In this document: positions 36,151 through 43,324 of the stretch, piece by piece
How the letters are laid out: each line of letters begins with the position of its first letter
Position numbering within the stretch: position 1 is the stretch's first letter
Origin: Nocardia colli
GTDB taxonomy: Bacteria > Actinomycetota > Actinomycetes > Mycobacteriales > Mycobacteriaceae
Assembly: GCF_008704205.1 (NCBI RefSeq)
Contig: NZ_VXLC01000055.1
Location: 1-43,324 of the forward strand
Length of the DNA: 43,324 bases
Reading direction: 5' to 3'
Notes under the pieces: generated by a model
The model's input: the letters and a program-made list of their open reading frames with translations, nothing else
Databases searched by the model: none
Told to the model about the DNA's origin: nothing
Program-made: the position numbers and the translations under genes

Positions 36151-36612
36151 ACCATGCAGATTAACGGGCAAACGCCGCGCTACCCCGCCACGCCCGCCCG
36201 ACACGCGCTCCGCGTCGTCTCCCGGCTGAAGCGCGGACCCACCTTCGCCCGGCAACACATCGAGCGGGGAATCCTCGACACCGCGCGCCCGCACCGCCGT
36301 GGCCGACGGGCACATCTCGGCGGCGATCGTCAGGTGGTAGCACGCCGCACAGTGCGGAGGGCGTGGACCCGATTGGGCCATAAGGCTTCTCGGCTTCAGC
36401 TCACCGACGGCGTGCACTCGAACGATCGGCTGACCGCAGATGGGCAGATGCCGGACAGCATCCACAAGCGCAACGTTAAGCGGTTCCGGTCGATGGTGGG
36501 CGACAACGGGCTCACCGCGATCGAGACAGAACGCGAAGCCGAACAACCCGCTCGAGGGCCGACGCTCGCCGGCGCGCGACGATCCGCAAAGCAGCAGCAA
36601 CAGCGCCGCCGA
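36151..36612. other. Gene-free stretch between the GNAT and PH-domain genes
   Basis: I see no convincing gene. Long open frames on both strands here have shadow-like composition and no recognisable motifs. No strong hairpin or palindrome was noticed. Confidence 0.35.
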
Positions 36613-37116
36613 TCACCCCTGATCGGCGGTGTACTTCACGCCCAGTTCACGGAGCTTGTCCATCGCCTGCGCGGCATGTTCCTTGTCGTTGGAACGAATC
36701 GCCAGCATCGGCACATAATCGTCGTTGACGAGTTCGAGCCGAGCCCACGCCTTCTTGTCCGGAAAGGTGACACCGCGCACGGTGTCCCACGGAAAGTCAC
36801 TGTCGCCCAGGATGTTCCGGACGGAGACCCCGTTCGCGCCGACACGCACCCGCGGCCGGGTGAGCAGCAGCACGGCGGCAGCGATCAGCAGGCCGATACC
36901 GATCATGGCGAGCTGATCGGCCACCCGGAAGTTCACCCCGGTGGACCCGGTCCGCAACCAGATGCCGCCGGCCAGGAAGGCGACAGCGATCACGGCAGCC
37001 ACGATCCGCGCGGTACGCACCGCCCGGCGAGGACGCACCTCGAGTTCCCACTCAGGCGAATTGCCTTGCCCCGCAGCGGGTTCGGTGCTCCTTCGAAAGA
37101 TACGTACGACCGGCAT
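36613..37116 (-). CDS. Membrane protein with bacterial PH domain
   Basis: A 167-residue protein with two transmembrane helices (about 33-52 and 66-86) followed by a bacterial PH-type domain (about 88-160, RVRVGANGVSVRNILGDSDF then WDTVRGVTFPDKKAWARLEL). It occupies the place of M. tuberculosis Rv1417, downstream of ribH, and is probably the orthologue. The function is unknown; there is no sign of a catalytic site. The first 30 residues are Pro/Arg-rich and cytoplasmic. It is on the rib strand, 116 bases after ribH, so it may be co-transcribed. Confidence 0.85.
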   Translation of the reverse strand: MPVVRIFRRSTEPAAGQGNSPEWELEVRPRRAVRTARIVAAVIAVAFLAGGIWLRTGSTGVNFRVADQLAMIGIGLLIAAAVLLLTRPRVRVGANGVSVRNILGDSDFPWDTVRGVTFPDKKAWARLELVNDDYVPMLAIRSNDKEHAAQAMDKLRELGVKYTADQG

Positions 37117-37232
37117 CGGTTACGCACACCTCCGCATGAGCCGCAGCACCGCGCAGTAGGACCGACTCCGCCCGGCCGGGCTCCGCCTGCCTCCGGCCGG
37201 CACCACAGAGTTGAGCAGGCCCTGCCCGCCCA

Positions 37233-37712
37233 CTAGGCCGACTGCCGCAGCGACCGGAGGGTCAGCGCCGCATCCAGCGCCGCGGCGCAGGCCTGCTCAC
37301 CCTTGTTCTCGGCCGAACCGGGCAGCCCGGCGCGATCCAACGCCTGCTCCTCGTCGTTGGTGGTGAGCACCCCGTTCGCCACCGGCTTGCCCGCATCCAG
37401 CGACACCCGGGTGAGCCCGGCGGTCACCGCATCACACACATACTCGAAATGCGGTGTCCCGCCGCGGATCACCACGCCCAGCGCGACCACCGCGTCGTGC
37501 GTGCGCGCCAACTCCTGCGCCACCACCGGCAGCTCCATCGCCCCGGCGCAACGCACCACCGTGACGTGCAGGACTCCGGCGTCCTTGGCCACCTGCTCGG
37601 CGTTCGCCACCAGGGTGTCGCAGATCGTGGTGTGCCAGCGCGACGCGACGATGCCGAGCTTCAGGTCCTTGGCATCCGCGAGCGCGAAAGTCGGTACGCC
37701 GGTACCGCTCAT
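37233..37712 (-). CDS. ribH: 6,7-dimethyl-8-ribityllumazine synthase
   Basis: A 159-residue enzyme for the penultimate step of riboflavin synthesis, which condenses the 3,4-dihydroxy-2-butanone 4-phosphate from RibBA with the ribitylaminouracil intermediate. Members form pentamers or 60-mer capsids. Signatures are GIVASRWH (about 20-27), RCAGAMELPVVAQ (about 54-66) and GVVIRGGTPHFEYV with the general-base His88. The start ATG 37712 follows the ribBA stop by 21 bases. It is the third rib gene in the ribE-ribBA-ribH order. Confidence 0.97.
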   Translation of the reverse strand: MSGTGVPTFALADAKDLKLGIVASRWHTTICDTLVANAEQVAKDAGVLHVTVVRCAGAMELPVVAQELARTHDAVVALGVVIRGGTPHFEYVCDAVTAGLTRVSLDAGKPVANGVLTTNDEEQALDRAGLPGSAENKGEQACAAALDAALTLRSLRQSA

Positions 37713-37733
37713 CGATGATTCCCCTTTTGTGAA

Positions 37734-38978
37734 TTAGCGGGCGGTCTCGCCCAGATCGATGTCGTCGAGCCCGATCAGGTCGTGACCCATCCGGTCACGC
37801 TTGGTCCGCAGGTAGCGCAGGTTTTCGGCGTTGGCGCGCAACGGCATCGGCACCCGGTCGGTGATCTTGAGCCCGTACCCGTCCAGGCCGACCCGCTTGG
37901 CCGGATTGTTGGTGAGCAGCCGCATCGACCGGATTCCGAGGTCGACCAGGATCTGCGCGCCGGTGCCGTAGTCGCGCGCGTCGGCGGGCAGCCCGAGCTC
38001 CAGGTTCGCGTCGACCGTGTCGTGGCCGGAGTCCTGCAACTGGTAGGCCTGCAACTTGTGCATGAGCCCGATGCCGCGGCCCTCGTGCCCGCGCATGTAG
38101 AGCACCACGCCGCGACCCTCCTGGGCCACCATCTCCAGCGCGGCGTCGAGCTGCGGACCGCAGTCGCAGCGCAGCGAGCCGAACACGTCACCGGTGAGGC
38201 ACTCCGAATGCACTCGCACCAGCACGTCCTCGCCGTCGGCGAGATCGCCGCGCACCAGCGCGACGTGCTCGACCTCGTCGTAGATGCTCTGGTAACCGAC
38301 TGCCATGAATTCGCCGTGCGCCGTGGGGATCCGCGCCTCGGCGACCCGGACCACATGCTTTTCGTGCCGGCGCCGCCAGGCGATCATGTCGGCGATGGAG
38401 ATCAGCGCGAGGTTGTGCTCGTCGGCGAAGACGCGCAGCTCCTCGGTGCGGGCCATGTGGCCCTCGTCCTTCTGGCTGACGATCTCGCAGATCACACCGG
38501 CCGGACGCAGCCCGGCCATCCGGGACAGGTCGACCGCGGCCTCGGTGTGGCCGGGCCGGCGCAGCACGCCGCCGTCCTTCGCGCGCAGCGGCACCACGTG
38601 CCCGGGGCGGGTGAAGTCGTCGGCCTTGGCCTCGTCGGAGGCGAGCAGGCGCATCGTGGTCGCGCGGTCGGCGCCCGAGATGCCGGTGGTGATGCCCTCG
38701 CGGGCGTCGACCGACACGGTGTAGGCGGTGCCGTGCTTGTCCTGGTTCATCGCGTACATCGGCGGCAGGCCGAGGCGGTCGCAGTCGTCACCGGTCAGCG
38801 GCACGCAGATGTAGCCGGAGGTGTAGCGAATCATGAAGGCCACCAGCTCCGGGGTGGCCTTCTCCGCCGCGAAGATGAGGTCGCCCTCGTTCTCGCGGTC
38901 CTCGTCGTCGACGACGACTACCGCCTTACCGGCGGCGATGTCGGCGACGGCGCGCTCGATGGTGTCGAACCTGGTCAC
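37734..38978 (-). CDS. ribBA: Bifunctional DHBP synthase / GTP cyclohydrolase II
   Basis: A 414-residue two-domain enzyme that supplies both precursors of riboflavin. The N-terminal DHBP synthase domain (about 1-205) has the acidic DDEDRENEGDL motif (24-34), and its C-terminal end carries RPGHTEAAVDL. The GTP cyclohydrolase II domain (about 206-400) has zinc ligands Cys260, Cys271 and Cys273 in SLRCDCGPQ, and the GTP-binding HEGRGIGL. The C-terminus (LRYLRTKRDRMGH) is normal. It starts 76 bases after the ribE stop codon. It is named ribA2 in M. tuberculosis. Confidence 0.97.
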   Translation of the reverse strand: MTRFDTIERAVADIAAGKAVVVVDDEDRENEGDLIFAAEKATPELVAFMIRYTSGYICVPLTGDDCDRLGLPPMYAMNQDKHGTAYTVSVDAREGITTGISGADRATTMRLLASDEAKADDFTRPGHVVPLRAKDGGVLRRPGHTEAAVDLSRMAGLRPAGVICEIVSQKDEGHMARTEELRVFADEHNLALISIADMIAWRRRHEKHVVRVAEARIPTAHGEFMAVGYQSIYDEVEHVALVRGDLADGEDVLVRVHSECLTGDVFGSLRCDCGPQLDAALEMVAQEGRGVVLYMRGHEGRGIGLMHKLQAYQLQDSGHDTVDANLELGLPADARDYGTGAQILVDLGIRSMRLLTNNPAKRVGLDGYGLKITDRVPMPLRANAENLRYLRTKRDRMGHDLIGLDDIDLGETAR

Positions 38979-39054
38979 GTCTGTTGTGCTCCATCTCGAA
39001 ATAGGTCCGCCCTTACAGTACGGCGTCGCCCGCGGAGGTCGACCGCCCGGCCGT

Positions 39055-39678
39055 TCACCCGCGTTGCTGCAGACGTTCGACGTACTTCGCGATCACGTCC
39101 ACCTCCAGATTGACCGTCGTGCCGACGGAGGCGAAGCCGAGGTTGGTCAGGGCGAGCGTGGTGGGGATGAGTGAGACCTCGAACCAGTCCTTGCTGCCGG
39201 CTTCGGCGGGCTCGTCGGCGACGCCGAGACCGGAGACGGTGAGCGAGATGCCGTCGACGGTGATCGAGCCCTTCTCCACCACGTAACGCGCGATCGAGTC
39301 GGGCAGCGAGATGCGCACGACCTCCCAGTTCTCCGAGGGGGTGCGGGAGAGCACGGTGCCGGTGCCGTCGACGTGGCCCTGCACGAGGTGTCCGCCGAGG
39401 CGGCTGTTCAGCGCGGCGGCGCGTTCCAGGTTGACCTTGGATCCGGTGTCCAGCTTGCCGATGCTGGACCGGTTCAGCGTCTCCTGCATCACGTCGACGG
39501 TGAACGAATCGCCGCCGATCACGTCGACGACGGTCAGGCAGACGCCGTTCACCGCGATCGAATCGCCGTGCCCGGCATCGGAGGTCACCAGCCCGCCCCG
39601 GATCGTCAGCCGGGCGGCGTCGGCCAACCGCTCGGTGGCGACGATCTCGCCCAGTTCCTCGACGATGCCTGTGAACAT
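39055..39678 (-). CDS. ribE: Riboflavin synthase, alpha chain
   Basis: A 207-residue enzyme that dismutates two molecules of dimethylribityllumazine to riboflavin and the ribitylamino intermediate. It begins MFTGIVEELG and contains two lumazine-binding barrels (about 1-97 and 98-195). The first has NGVCLTV and the second VDGISLTV, the repeat signature. It ends VIAKYVERL, as is usual. It is named ribC in mycobacteria. GGGAG lies about seven bases before the ATG. It is first in the rib cluster, and I found no FMN riboswitch upstream. The ribD and lprG genes that lie next to it in M. tuberculosis are absent here. Confidence 0.97.
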   Translation of the reverse strand: MFTGIVEELGEIVATERLADAARLTIRGGLVTSDAGHGDSIAVNGVCLTVVDVIGGDSFTVDVMQETLNRSSIGKLDTGSKVNLERAAALNSRLGGHLVQGHVDGTGTVLSRTPSENWEVVRISLPDSIARYVVEKGSITVDGISLTVSGLGVADEPAEAGSKDWFEVSLIPTTLALTNLGFASVGTTVNLEVDVIAKYVERLQQRG

Positions 39679-39798
39679 GCCTGACTCCCTGTCGCGTCGT
39701 AGTCCCCGGTTGCGGAACAGCCCGGCCGCGACGGGTATTCCCGCCGGTCGATGCCGCTGGACCCCAGCTTAACGACGGCTCGTCGTAGGGGACAGCAC

Positions 39799-39816
39799 GG
39801 TTCCACCCAAGGAACC
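39799..39816. promoter_or_regulatory. Inverted repeat GGTTCC-N6-GGAACC upstream of ribE
   Basis: A perfect 6-6-6 inverted repeat about 120 bases upstream of ribE. It could be an operator or a small leader hairpin. It is not part of an FMN-riboswitch-like structure as far as I can see. Confidence 0.3.
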
Positions 39817-39903
39817 ATCGGACCGCTTCCCGGCAACCGCCGAGGGAACCAAACCGTCAGCCAGGCGACACCCGCCAGAGCAAACGGCCAATAACTAATT
39901 AAT

Positions 39904-39915
39904 ACTCAATTGAGT
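39904..39915. promoter_or_regulatory. Perfect 12-bp palindrome ACTCAATTGAGT in the AT-rich island
   Basis: A self-complementary 12-mer at the left edge of the AT-rich segment, directly after AACTAATTAAT. Its form suits a dimeric DNA-binding protein. No function is known. Confidence 0.4.
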
Positions 39916-40264
39916 TCGAGCATGCGGATATTTCGCACATTAGATGTCGGTGAGAATTGTTTGTTCGCACTATGGATACCGCACAATTGCGTTTTGCAGA
40001 CTTCTAGCAACCCGCGAATCCTGGGCATACCCATCGGCAACACACTTTTAACGTTTGCTTGCGCCGTGACCGAAATAGACGCAATATTGTTATGTAGCTG
40101 ATTCCTTCCGTTCAACTTCCGAACCGGGCGGTTCGGTGCGGAACCGTTCGACCTGGTGAAGCGCCTGCAGAACCAGGAAGTTCGACCCAGGGATTGTCCA
40201 CCACTCGAGGAAGTCAGATAACCACAGTGGGTCAAATCAAGTTCGACACAGTTGGGGGCGCGCA

Positions 40265-40735
40265 GTGACCACTCTTCTCGATTCGACGCTGGAAGTTCGC
40301 TGCGTGCAGTACCGCCGGGAATTGCACCTGCCCGCTTCGATCGATCCCACCTCGCGCCGCATTCTGTTGCATATCGGCGCGCATTACGGCGCCATCACCA
40401 TGCCCGCCGATCTCGGCGAGCGGGTGCAGCAACGACTCGAACAGGCCGTCATCGCGGGCCCGGTCGTCGATCATCCGCGGGCCAAGCGCTGGACCTTCCT
40501 GACCGGTCCGTACCGGCCGGACACCCTGACCGCCGCGGTCTCCGCCGAGCTGTTCCGGATGTACGCCACGGTCGCCTGCACCGGCAGCCAGGTCGTGCTG
40601 CCCTCGCCCGACGACGAGCACACCGGCTATCGCACCTGGATCCGCCCGCCCGAGGCGGCGACCACCCGGCCGCCGCTCAACGCGGTGATCGAGGCGACCA
40701 GGGCCGTCGGCACCCGCAGAGTCCGCGCGCTGTAA
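40265..40735 (+). CDS. Conserved actinobacterial protein of unknown function
   Basis: A 156-residue soluble protein. The central part HIGAHYGAITMPADLGERVQ (about 36-55) and GPVVDHPRAKRWTFLTGP (about 65-82) resemble short Nocardia and Streptomyces proteins sometimes annotated by weak similarity to primase/polymerase proteins. I do not trust that name, since no polymerase motif is visible. The later segment VVLPSPDDEHTGYRTWIRPP (about 109-128) is typical of the same group. The GTG start follows GGGGGCG. An AT-rich 350-base region upstream is unusual and probably regulatory. It converges on rpe with a 13-base gap. Confidence 0.65.
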   Translation: MTTLLDSTLEVRCVQYRRELHLPASIDPTSRRILLHIGAHYGAITMPADLGERVQQRLEQAVIAGPVVDHPRAKRWTFLTGPYRPDTLTAAVSAELFRMYATVACTGSQVVLPSPDDEHTGYRTWIRPPEAATTRPPLNAVIEATRAVGTRRVRAL

Positions 40736-40748
40736 CCGCTTTCGCGGA

Positions 40749-41441
40749 TCAGACGGTGCGCAGCGCCGCGGCCTGCCTGCGCAGCGCCTCGACGGCAGCG
40801 CCGGGATCGGCTGTGTTGTAGACCGCGGACCCGGCGACGAAGCAGTCGATGCCCGCCTCCGCGGCCGCCTCGATCGTGTCGGTGTTGATGCCACCGTCGA
40901 TCTCCACCAGCAGCCGCAGCTCGCCCGCATCGACCAGATTGCGCACGATGCGCGCCTTCTCCAGCACGTGGGCGATGAACGACTGACCGCCGAAGCCGGG
41001 CTCGACGCTCATCACCAGCAGCGTGTCGAACGAACGCAGAATCTCCAGGTACGGCTCGATCGGTGTGTTCGGTTTCACCGAAAGACCGGCCTTGGCGCCG
41101 GCCGCGCGGATATCGCGGGCCACCGCGACCGGATCGTCGGTCGCCTCGGCGTGGAAGGTCACGTTGTACGCGCCCGCCTCGGCGTACGGCGGCGCCCAGC
41201 GCGCCGGGTCCTCGATCATCAGGTGGCAGTCGAGCGGAATGTCGGTCGCCTTCAGCAGGCTCTCGACCACCGGGAGTCCGAGGGTCAGGTTCGGCACGAA
41301 GTGCGCGTCCATCACGTCGACGTGTAGCCAGTCGGCGCCGGCTACCGCTCGCGCCTCGTCCGCGAGGTGCGCGAAGTCGGCGGAAAGGATGGAGGGGGCG
41401 ATCATCGGGACGGCCGGACGCGCGTAAGTCGGGGTGGACAC
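40749..41441 (-). CDS. rpe: Ribulose-phosphate 3-epimerase
   Basis: A 230-residue TIM-barrel enzyme of the pentose phosphate pathway that interconverts ribulose 5-phosphate and xylulose 5-phosphate. Signatures are APSILSADFAHL (about 15-26), LHVDVMDAHFVPNLTLG with the catalytic Asp, CHLMIEDP, SVEPGFGGQSFI and LLVEIDGGIN. Ribulose 5-phosphate is also a substrate of RibBA encoded nearby, and rpe lies close to the rib genes in mycobacteria too. Here the neighbouring sigF and unknown genes sit where ribD and other genes would be expected. Confidence 0.97.
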   Translation of the reverse strand: MSTPTYARPAVPMIAPSILSADFAHLADEARAVAGADWLHVDVMDAHFVPNLTLGLPVVESLLKATDIPLDCHLMIEDPARWAPPYAEAGAYNVTFHAEATDDPVAVARDIRAAGAKAGLSVKPNTPIEPYLEILRSFDTLLVMSVEPGFGGQSFIAHVLEKARIVRNLVDAGELRLLVEIDGGINTDTIEAAAEAGIDCFVAGSAVYNTADPGAAVEALRRQAAALRTV

Positions 41442-41466
41442 AGCGTCGCAGTCTATCGGTAGTGGG

Positions 41467-41491
41467 GGTTGCCCAGCGCGCGAGTGGGTAG
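41467..41491 (+). promoter_or_regulatory. Candidate SigF-type promoter of the rsbW-sigF pair
   Basis: GGTT (41467-41470) and GGGTAG (41486-41491) are separated by 15 bases, close to the GTTT-N15-17-GGGTAT consensus of SigF/SigB-type promoters. Transcription would start around 41498, within a few bases of the possible start codons, pointing to autoregulation by SigF with an almost leaderless message. Confidence 0.55.
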
Positions 41492-41495
41492 CCTG

Positions 41496-41924
41496 ATGAG
41501 GGTGATCAACATTTCGGCGGAACAGGGGCTCTACAGCACCCCGGTGGAGATTCGGGTGGCCGCATCGGTCACACAGCTGCCCATCGTTCGTGGGCTCGCC
41601 GAAACTCTCGTGCTACTAAGCGATTTCACGCTCGACGAGGTGGCCGATATCCGGCTCGCCGTCGACGAGGTCTGCTCGACCTTGATCGCTGTCGCCAAGC
41701 CCGACACCAGCCTGAACTGCCGATTCACCGTGGGCGAGACCGAACTGCTGGTCCGGGTCAGCGGGCTCGCCGGCCAGGAGGGCTTACCGGATCAGCGCAG
41801 TTTCGGCTGGCACGTGCTGCGCACGCTCACCGATGAGGTGCAGGCAACCCAGGATTCGTTCGATTCGACGGTTTCCGGATATCCGACGACGGTTGAGTTC
41901 CGTCGGGTCCGGGGGAAAGCGTAG
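41496..41924 (+). CDS. rsbW: Anti-sigma factor, RsbW/UsfX type
   Basis: A roughly 142-residue serine-kinase-fold anti-sigma factor with a GHKL ATPase domain. VAASVTQLPIVRGLAETLVL (about 17-36) opens the fold. IRLAVDEVCSTLIAVAKPD (about 52-70) is the N-box region; the Mg-binding Asn seen in many RsbW proteins appears as Thr. DQRSFGWHVLRTLTDEVQ is near the end. It should bind SigF and keep it inactive until released by a partner anti-anti-sigma factor, which is not in this window. ATG 41496 and GTG 41502 both fit; TTG 41469 overlaps the predicted promoter and is less likely. The stop codon overlaps the sigF GTG by one base, so the two are coupled. Confidence 0.9.
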   Translation: MRVINISAEQGLYSTPVEIRVAASVTQLPIVRGLAETLVLLSDFTLDEVADIRLAVDEVCSTLIAVAKPDTSLNCRFTVGETELLVRVSGLAGQEGLPDQRSFGWHVLRTLTDEVQATQDSFDSTVSGYPTTVEFRRVRGKA

Positions 41925-42829
41925 TGGCGGACGAGGACACCGTGTTCGACTCCGATCGCGACGACAACGCCGATACCGTCACCGATGAGGCGGACAACCC
42001 CGCCGACGAGGCGGAGGCCGTCACCACCGAGGACGCCGCAGAAGAAACCGAGACCATCGAGGCCGTCAAGACCGTCGCCGGCTACGACGACGTCGGATTG
42101 CTCTTCGAACAGCTCGGCGCGAGCAAGCCGGGAACCGCGCGGCACACCGCGATTCGCGCCGAACTGATCAGCCGCTGCATTCCGCTGGCCGATCACATCG
42201 CGCGCAAATTCAGCGGGCGCGGTGAGCCGTTCGACGATCTCACCCAGGTCGCGCGGGTCGGGCTGGTGCACGCGGTCGACCGCTTCGATGTCGAGCGTGG
42301 CTCGAACTTCCTGTCGTTCGCGGTGCCGACCATCATGGGCGAGGTTCGCCGGTACTTCCGCGACAACACCTGGGCGATGCGAGTACCGCGGCGGGTCAAG
42401 GAGACTCATCTGCGGATCGGTGCGGCGATCGACGCGCTGTCGCAGCGGCTCGGCCGGTCGCCGACCGCGAAGGAGATCGCCGCCGAACTCGACGTGGATC
42501 CGGACGAGGTGACCCAGGCGGTCATCGCGGGCAACGCGTACCAGCCGAGTTCCATCGACGCCGCCACTCTCGGGCGCGACACCGACGCGTCGCTGCTGGA
42601 CACGCTCGGCGAGGAAGAGACCCAATTCGACCGGGTCGAAGAGTATGTCGCGATCCGGCCGCTGCTGGCCGGGCTGCCCGAGCGGGAGCGGCGCATCCTC
42701 ACCATGCGGTTCTTCGAGTCGATGACGCAGACCCAGATCGCGCAGCAGATGGGGATCTCGCAGATGCACGTCTCCCGCATCCTCGCGAAAACCCTTGCCC
42801 GGCTGCGGGAACAGTCCAGCCGGGAGTGA
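41924..42829 (+). CDS. sigF: RNA polymerase sigma factor SigF (SigB/SigF family)
   Basis: A 301-residue group 3 sigma factor for stress and stationary-phase genes. After an acidic, disordered N-terminus (about 1-50, rich in Asp and Glu), region 2 shows CIPLADHIARKFSGRGEPFDDLTQVARVGLVHAVDRFD (87 onward), region 3 shows LGRSPTAKEIAAELDVDPDEV, and region 4 shows LPERERRILTMRFFESMTQ then QMGISQMHVSRIL as the -35-binding helix-turn-helix. The GTG start overlaps the anti-sigma stop codon. The 50-residue acidic extension is longer than in many SigF proteins. It ends next to the convergent MmcQ-like gene. Confidence 0.95.
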   Translation: MADEDTVFDSDRDDNADTVTDEADNPADEAEAVTTEDAAEETETIEAVKTVAGYDDVGLLFEQLGASKPGTARHTAIRAELISRCIPLADHIARKFSGRGEPFDDLTQVARVGLVHAVDRFDVERGSNFLSFAVPTIMGEVRRYFRDNTWAMRVPRRVKETHLRIGAAIDALSQRLGRSPTAKEIAAELDVDPDEVTQAVIAGNAYQPSSIDAATLGRDTDASLLDTLGEEETQFDRVEEYVAIRPLLAGLPERERRILTMRFFESMTQTQIAQQMGISQMHVSRILAKTLARLREQSSRE

Positions 42830-43177
42830 CTACGCCTGGAACTCGCGCTGCCCGCGGACCTTCGGCGGGGCGGTGAGCCACCAAGCATCGTCCAGCATTT
42901 CGCGAAGCTGTTCGCGGGCAACGCGTTCCAGATCGATGAGGATGAAGGCGTGGCCGTCGTAATGCGGGGTCGTGAAGAACGCCGGATCGCCGGAGGCCAA
43001 TAGCGCCTCCTTCTCGGCAAGATCACACGCCAGGACCAACCCGCCCTCGGCCTCCACCCGCAACCGGCAAAACCCTTTCCCGCCGACCTTCAACGCCGGA
43101 CTACGCCACCACGTCGATTCCTCGACCCCCGGCAACCCCGTCCCAAGCTTCACCACGTCTTCCCACGTCAGCGCCAT
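42830..43177 (-). CDS. MmcQ/YjbR-family protein
   Basis: A 115-residue protein of the MmcQ/YjbR family, which has a CyaY/frataxin-like DNA-binding fold of unclear function. MALTWEDVVKLGTGLPGVEE opens the domain (1-20), STWWRSPALKVGGKGFCRLR follows (about 21-40), and HYDGHAFILIDLERVAREQLREMLDDAWWLTAPPK is the C-terminal part (about 70-104). ATG 43177 is chosen over the longer in-frame start at 43246, because the family starts here and GGGGAA lies upstream. It ends one base after the sigF stop codon, on the opposite strand. Confidence 0.85.
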   Translation of the reverse strand: MALTWEDVVKLGTGLPGVEESTWWRSPALKVGGKGFCRLRVEAEGGLVLACDLAEKEALLASGDPAFFTTPHYDGHAFILIDLERVAREQLREMLDDAWWLTAPPKVRGQREFQA

Positions 43178-43324
43178 TTCCCCAGTCTGCACCACCGGAG
43201 ATACGCAGTCTTGGACAAATGGAAACAGCCGGAGCGACGCCCGCACGAGCCGAAACTGCTGGACAAATGATCACCGGGAACTGGTGCCGGCGTATCGCGA
43301 CTTGGGTTCAAGGGGTGGATGCAA
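43178..43324. other. Upstream region of the MmcQ gene with a short direct repeat
   Basis: TGGACAAATG occurs twice (43212-43221 and 43260-43269), 48 bases apart. It may be a regulator site in the MmcQ promoter or chance. No other feature is visible before the window ends. Confidence 0.3.

Larger units (their letters stand above)
39679..40264. other. Gene-free region with an AT-rich island between ribE and an unknown gene
   Basis: This 586-base divergent gap should hold the promoters of ribE (minus) and the unknown gene at 40265 (plus). GC content drops sharply after 39890: I count 24 of 60 in 39901-39960, 29 of 60 in 39961-40020 and 31 of 60 in 40021-40080, against roughly two thirds or more in flanking genes. 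Short open frames exist (plus 39910-40101, minus 39906-40235) but they overlap each other and lack support. Confidence 0.5.

Noticed and set aside
36154..37236. A 360-codon plus-strand frame in the PH-domain region
   Set aside because: It overlaps the PH-domain gene antisense and has shadow composition; no motif supports it.
39679..39900. FMN riboswitch upstream of ribE
   Set aside because: The leader has GACCGGCGG-like words, but the conserved core around them does not match; a covariance search would settle it.
39906..40235. Open frames of 63 and 109 codons on opposite strands in the AT-rich gap
   Set aside because: They overlap each other, lack ribosome binding sites and resemble no family; AT-rich DNA and chance explain them.
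43212..43269. Direct repeat TGGACAAATG as an insertion target-site duplication
   Set aside because: The 38 bases between copies contain no element; retained only as a possible regulator site.

Overview
The window looks like chromosomal DNA from a high-GC, mycolic-acid-type actinobacterium, most likely Nocardia. The reasons are GTG/TTG starts, strong G/C third-position bias, a complete conservon (Cvn) operon with a paired P450 cassette, a KstR-like operator, and a housekeeping backbone in the order familiar from Mycobacterium tuberculosis (rpe, rib genes, uvrC, rapZ, yvcK, whiA, gap-pgk-tpiA, secG). The genus is an inference; no rRNA gene is present to confirm it.

Layout. 1-800 has no convincing gene but holds a degenerate tandem array of about 72-bp units, each containing a rough palindrome. 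801-3122 encodes a fused E1 alpha/beta 2-oxo acid dehydrogenase. 3.5-4.8 kb has a small unknown gene and a broken AbiEi/DUF559-type gene. 4.8-10.1 kb (minus strand) is a conservon: CvnA kinase-like protein, CvnB roadblock, CvnC DUF742, CvnD GTPase, then two P450s. The first P450 lacks the ExxR arginine, like the CYP157 family. 10.4-15.6 kb is accessory metabolism and transport: an SRPBCC protein, an unknown protein, an epoxide hydrolase and an SDR sharing a KstR-like operator, and a divergent LysR/MFS pair. 15.6-22.6 kb carries secG, then an MFS exporter, an EamA exporter, a DUF3841-like/TetR pair facing a secreted lipase, and a META lipoprotein. This block separates secG from tpiA.

22.6-31.2 kb (minus strand) is core metabolism and growth control: uvrC-rapZ-yvcK-whiA, a terminator, then gap-pgk-tpiA. 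31.2-35.3 kb holds two small membrane proteins, a HAD hydrolase and a lipoprotein gamma-glutamyltransferase followed by a strong 21-bp-stem hairpin. That hairpin matches one unit of the 72-bp array at 38 of 51 positions without gaps. 35.6-39.7 kb has a GNAT protein, a PH-domain membrane protein and ribE-ribBA-ribH. 39.7-40.3 kb includes an unusually AT-rich stretch. 40.3-43.2 kb has a small unknown gene, rpe, an RsbW/UsfX anti-sigma factor with sigF, and a MmcQ/YjbR protein.

The best leads are the shared palindromic repeat family (array plus solo copy), the ExxR-less P450 inside a fully coupled conservon, the KstR-like site at the hydrolase/SDR pair, a palindrome placed between the -35 and -10 of the lipase promoter next to a TetR gene, and a possibly leaderless SigF-type promoter in front of the anti-sigma gene. 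I did not find an obviously new multi-gene defence or biosynthetic system.
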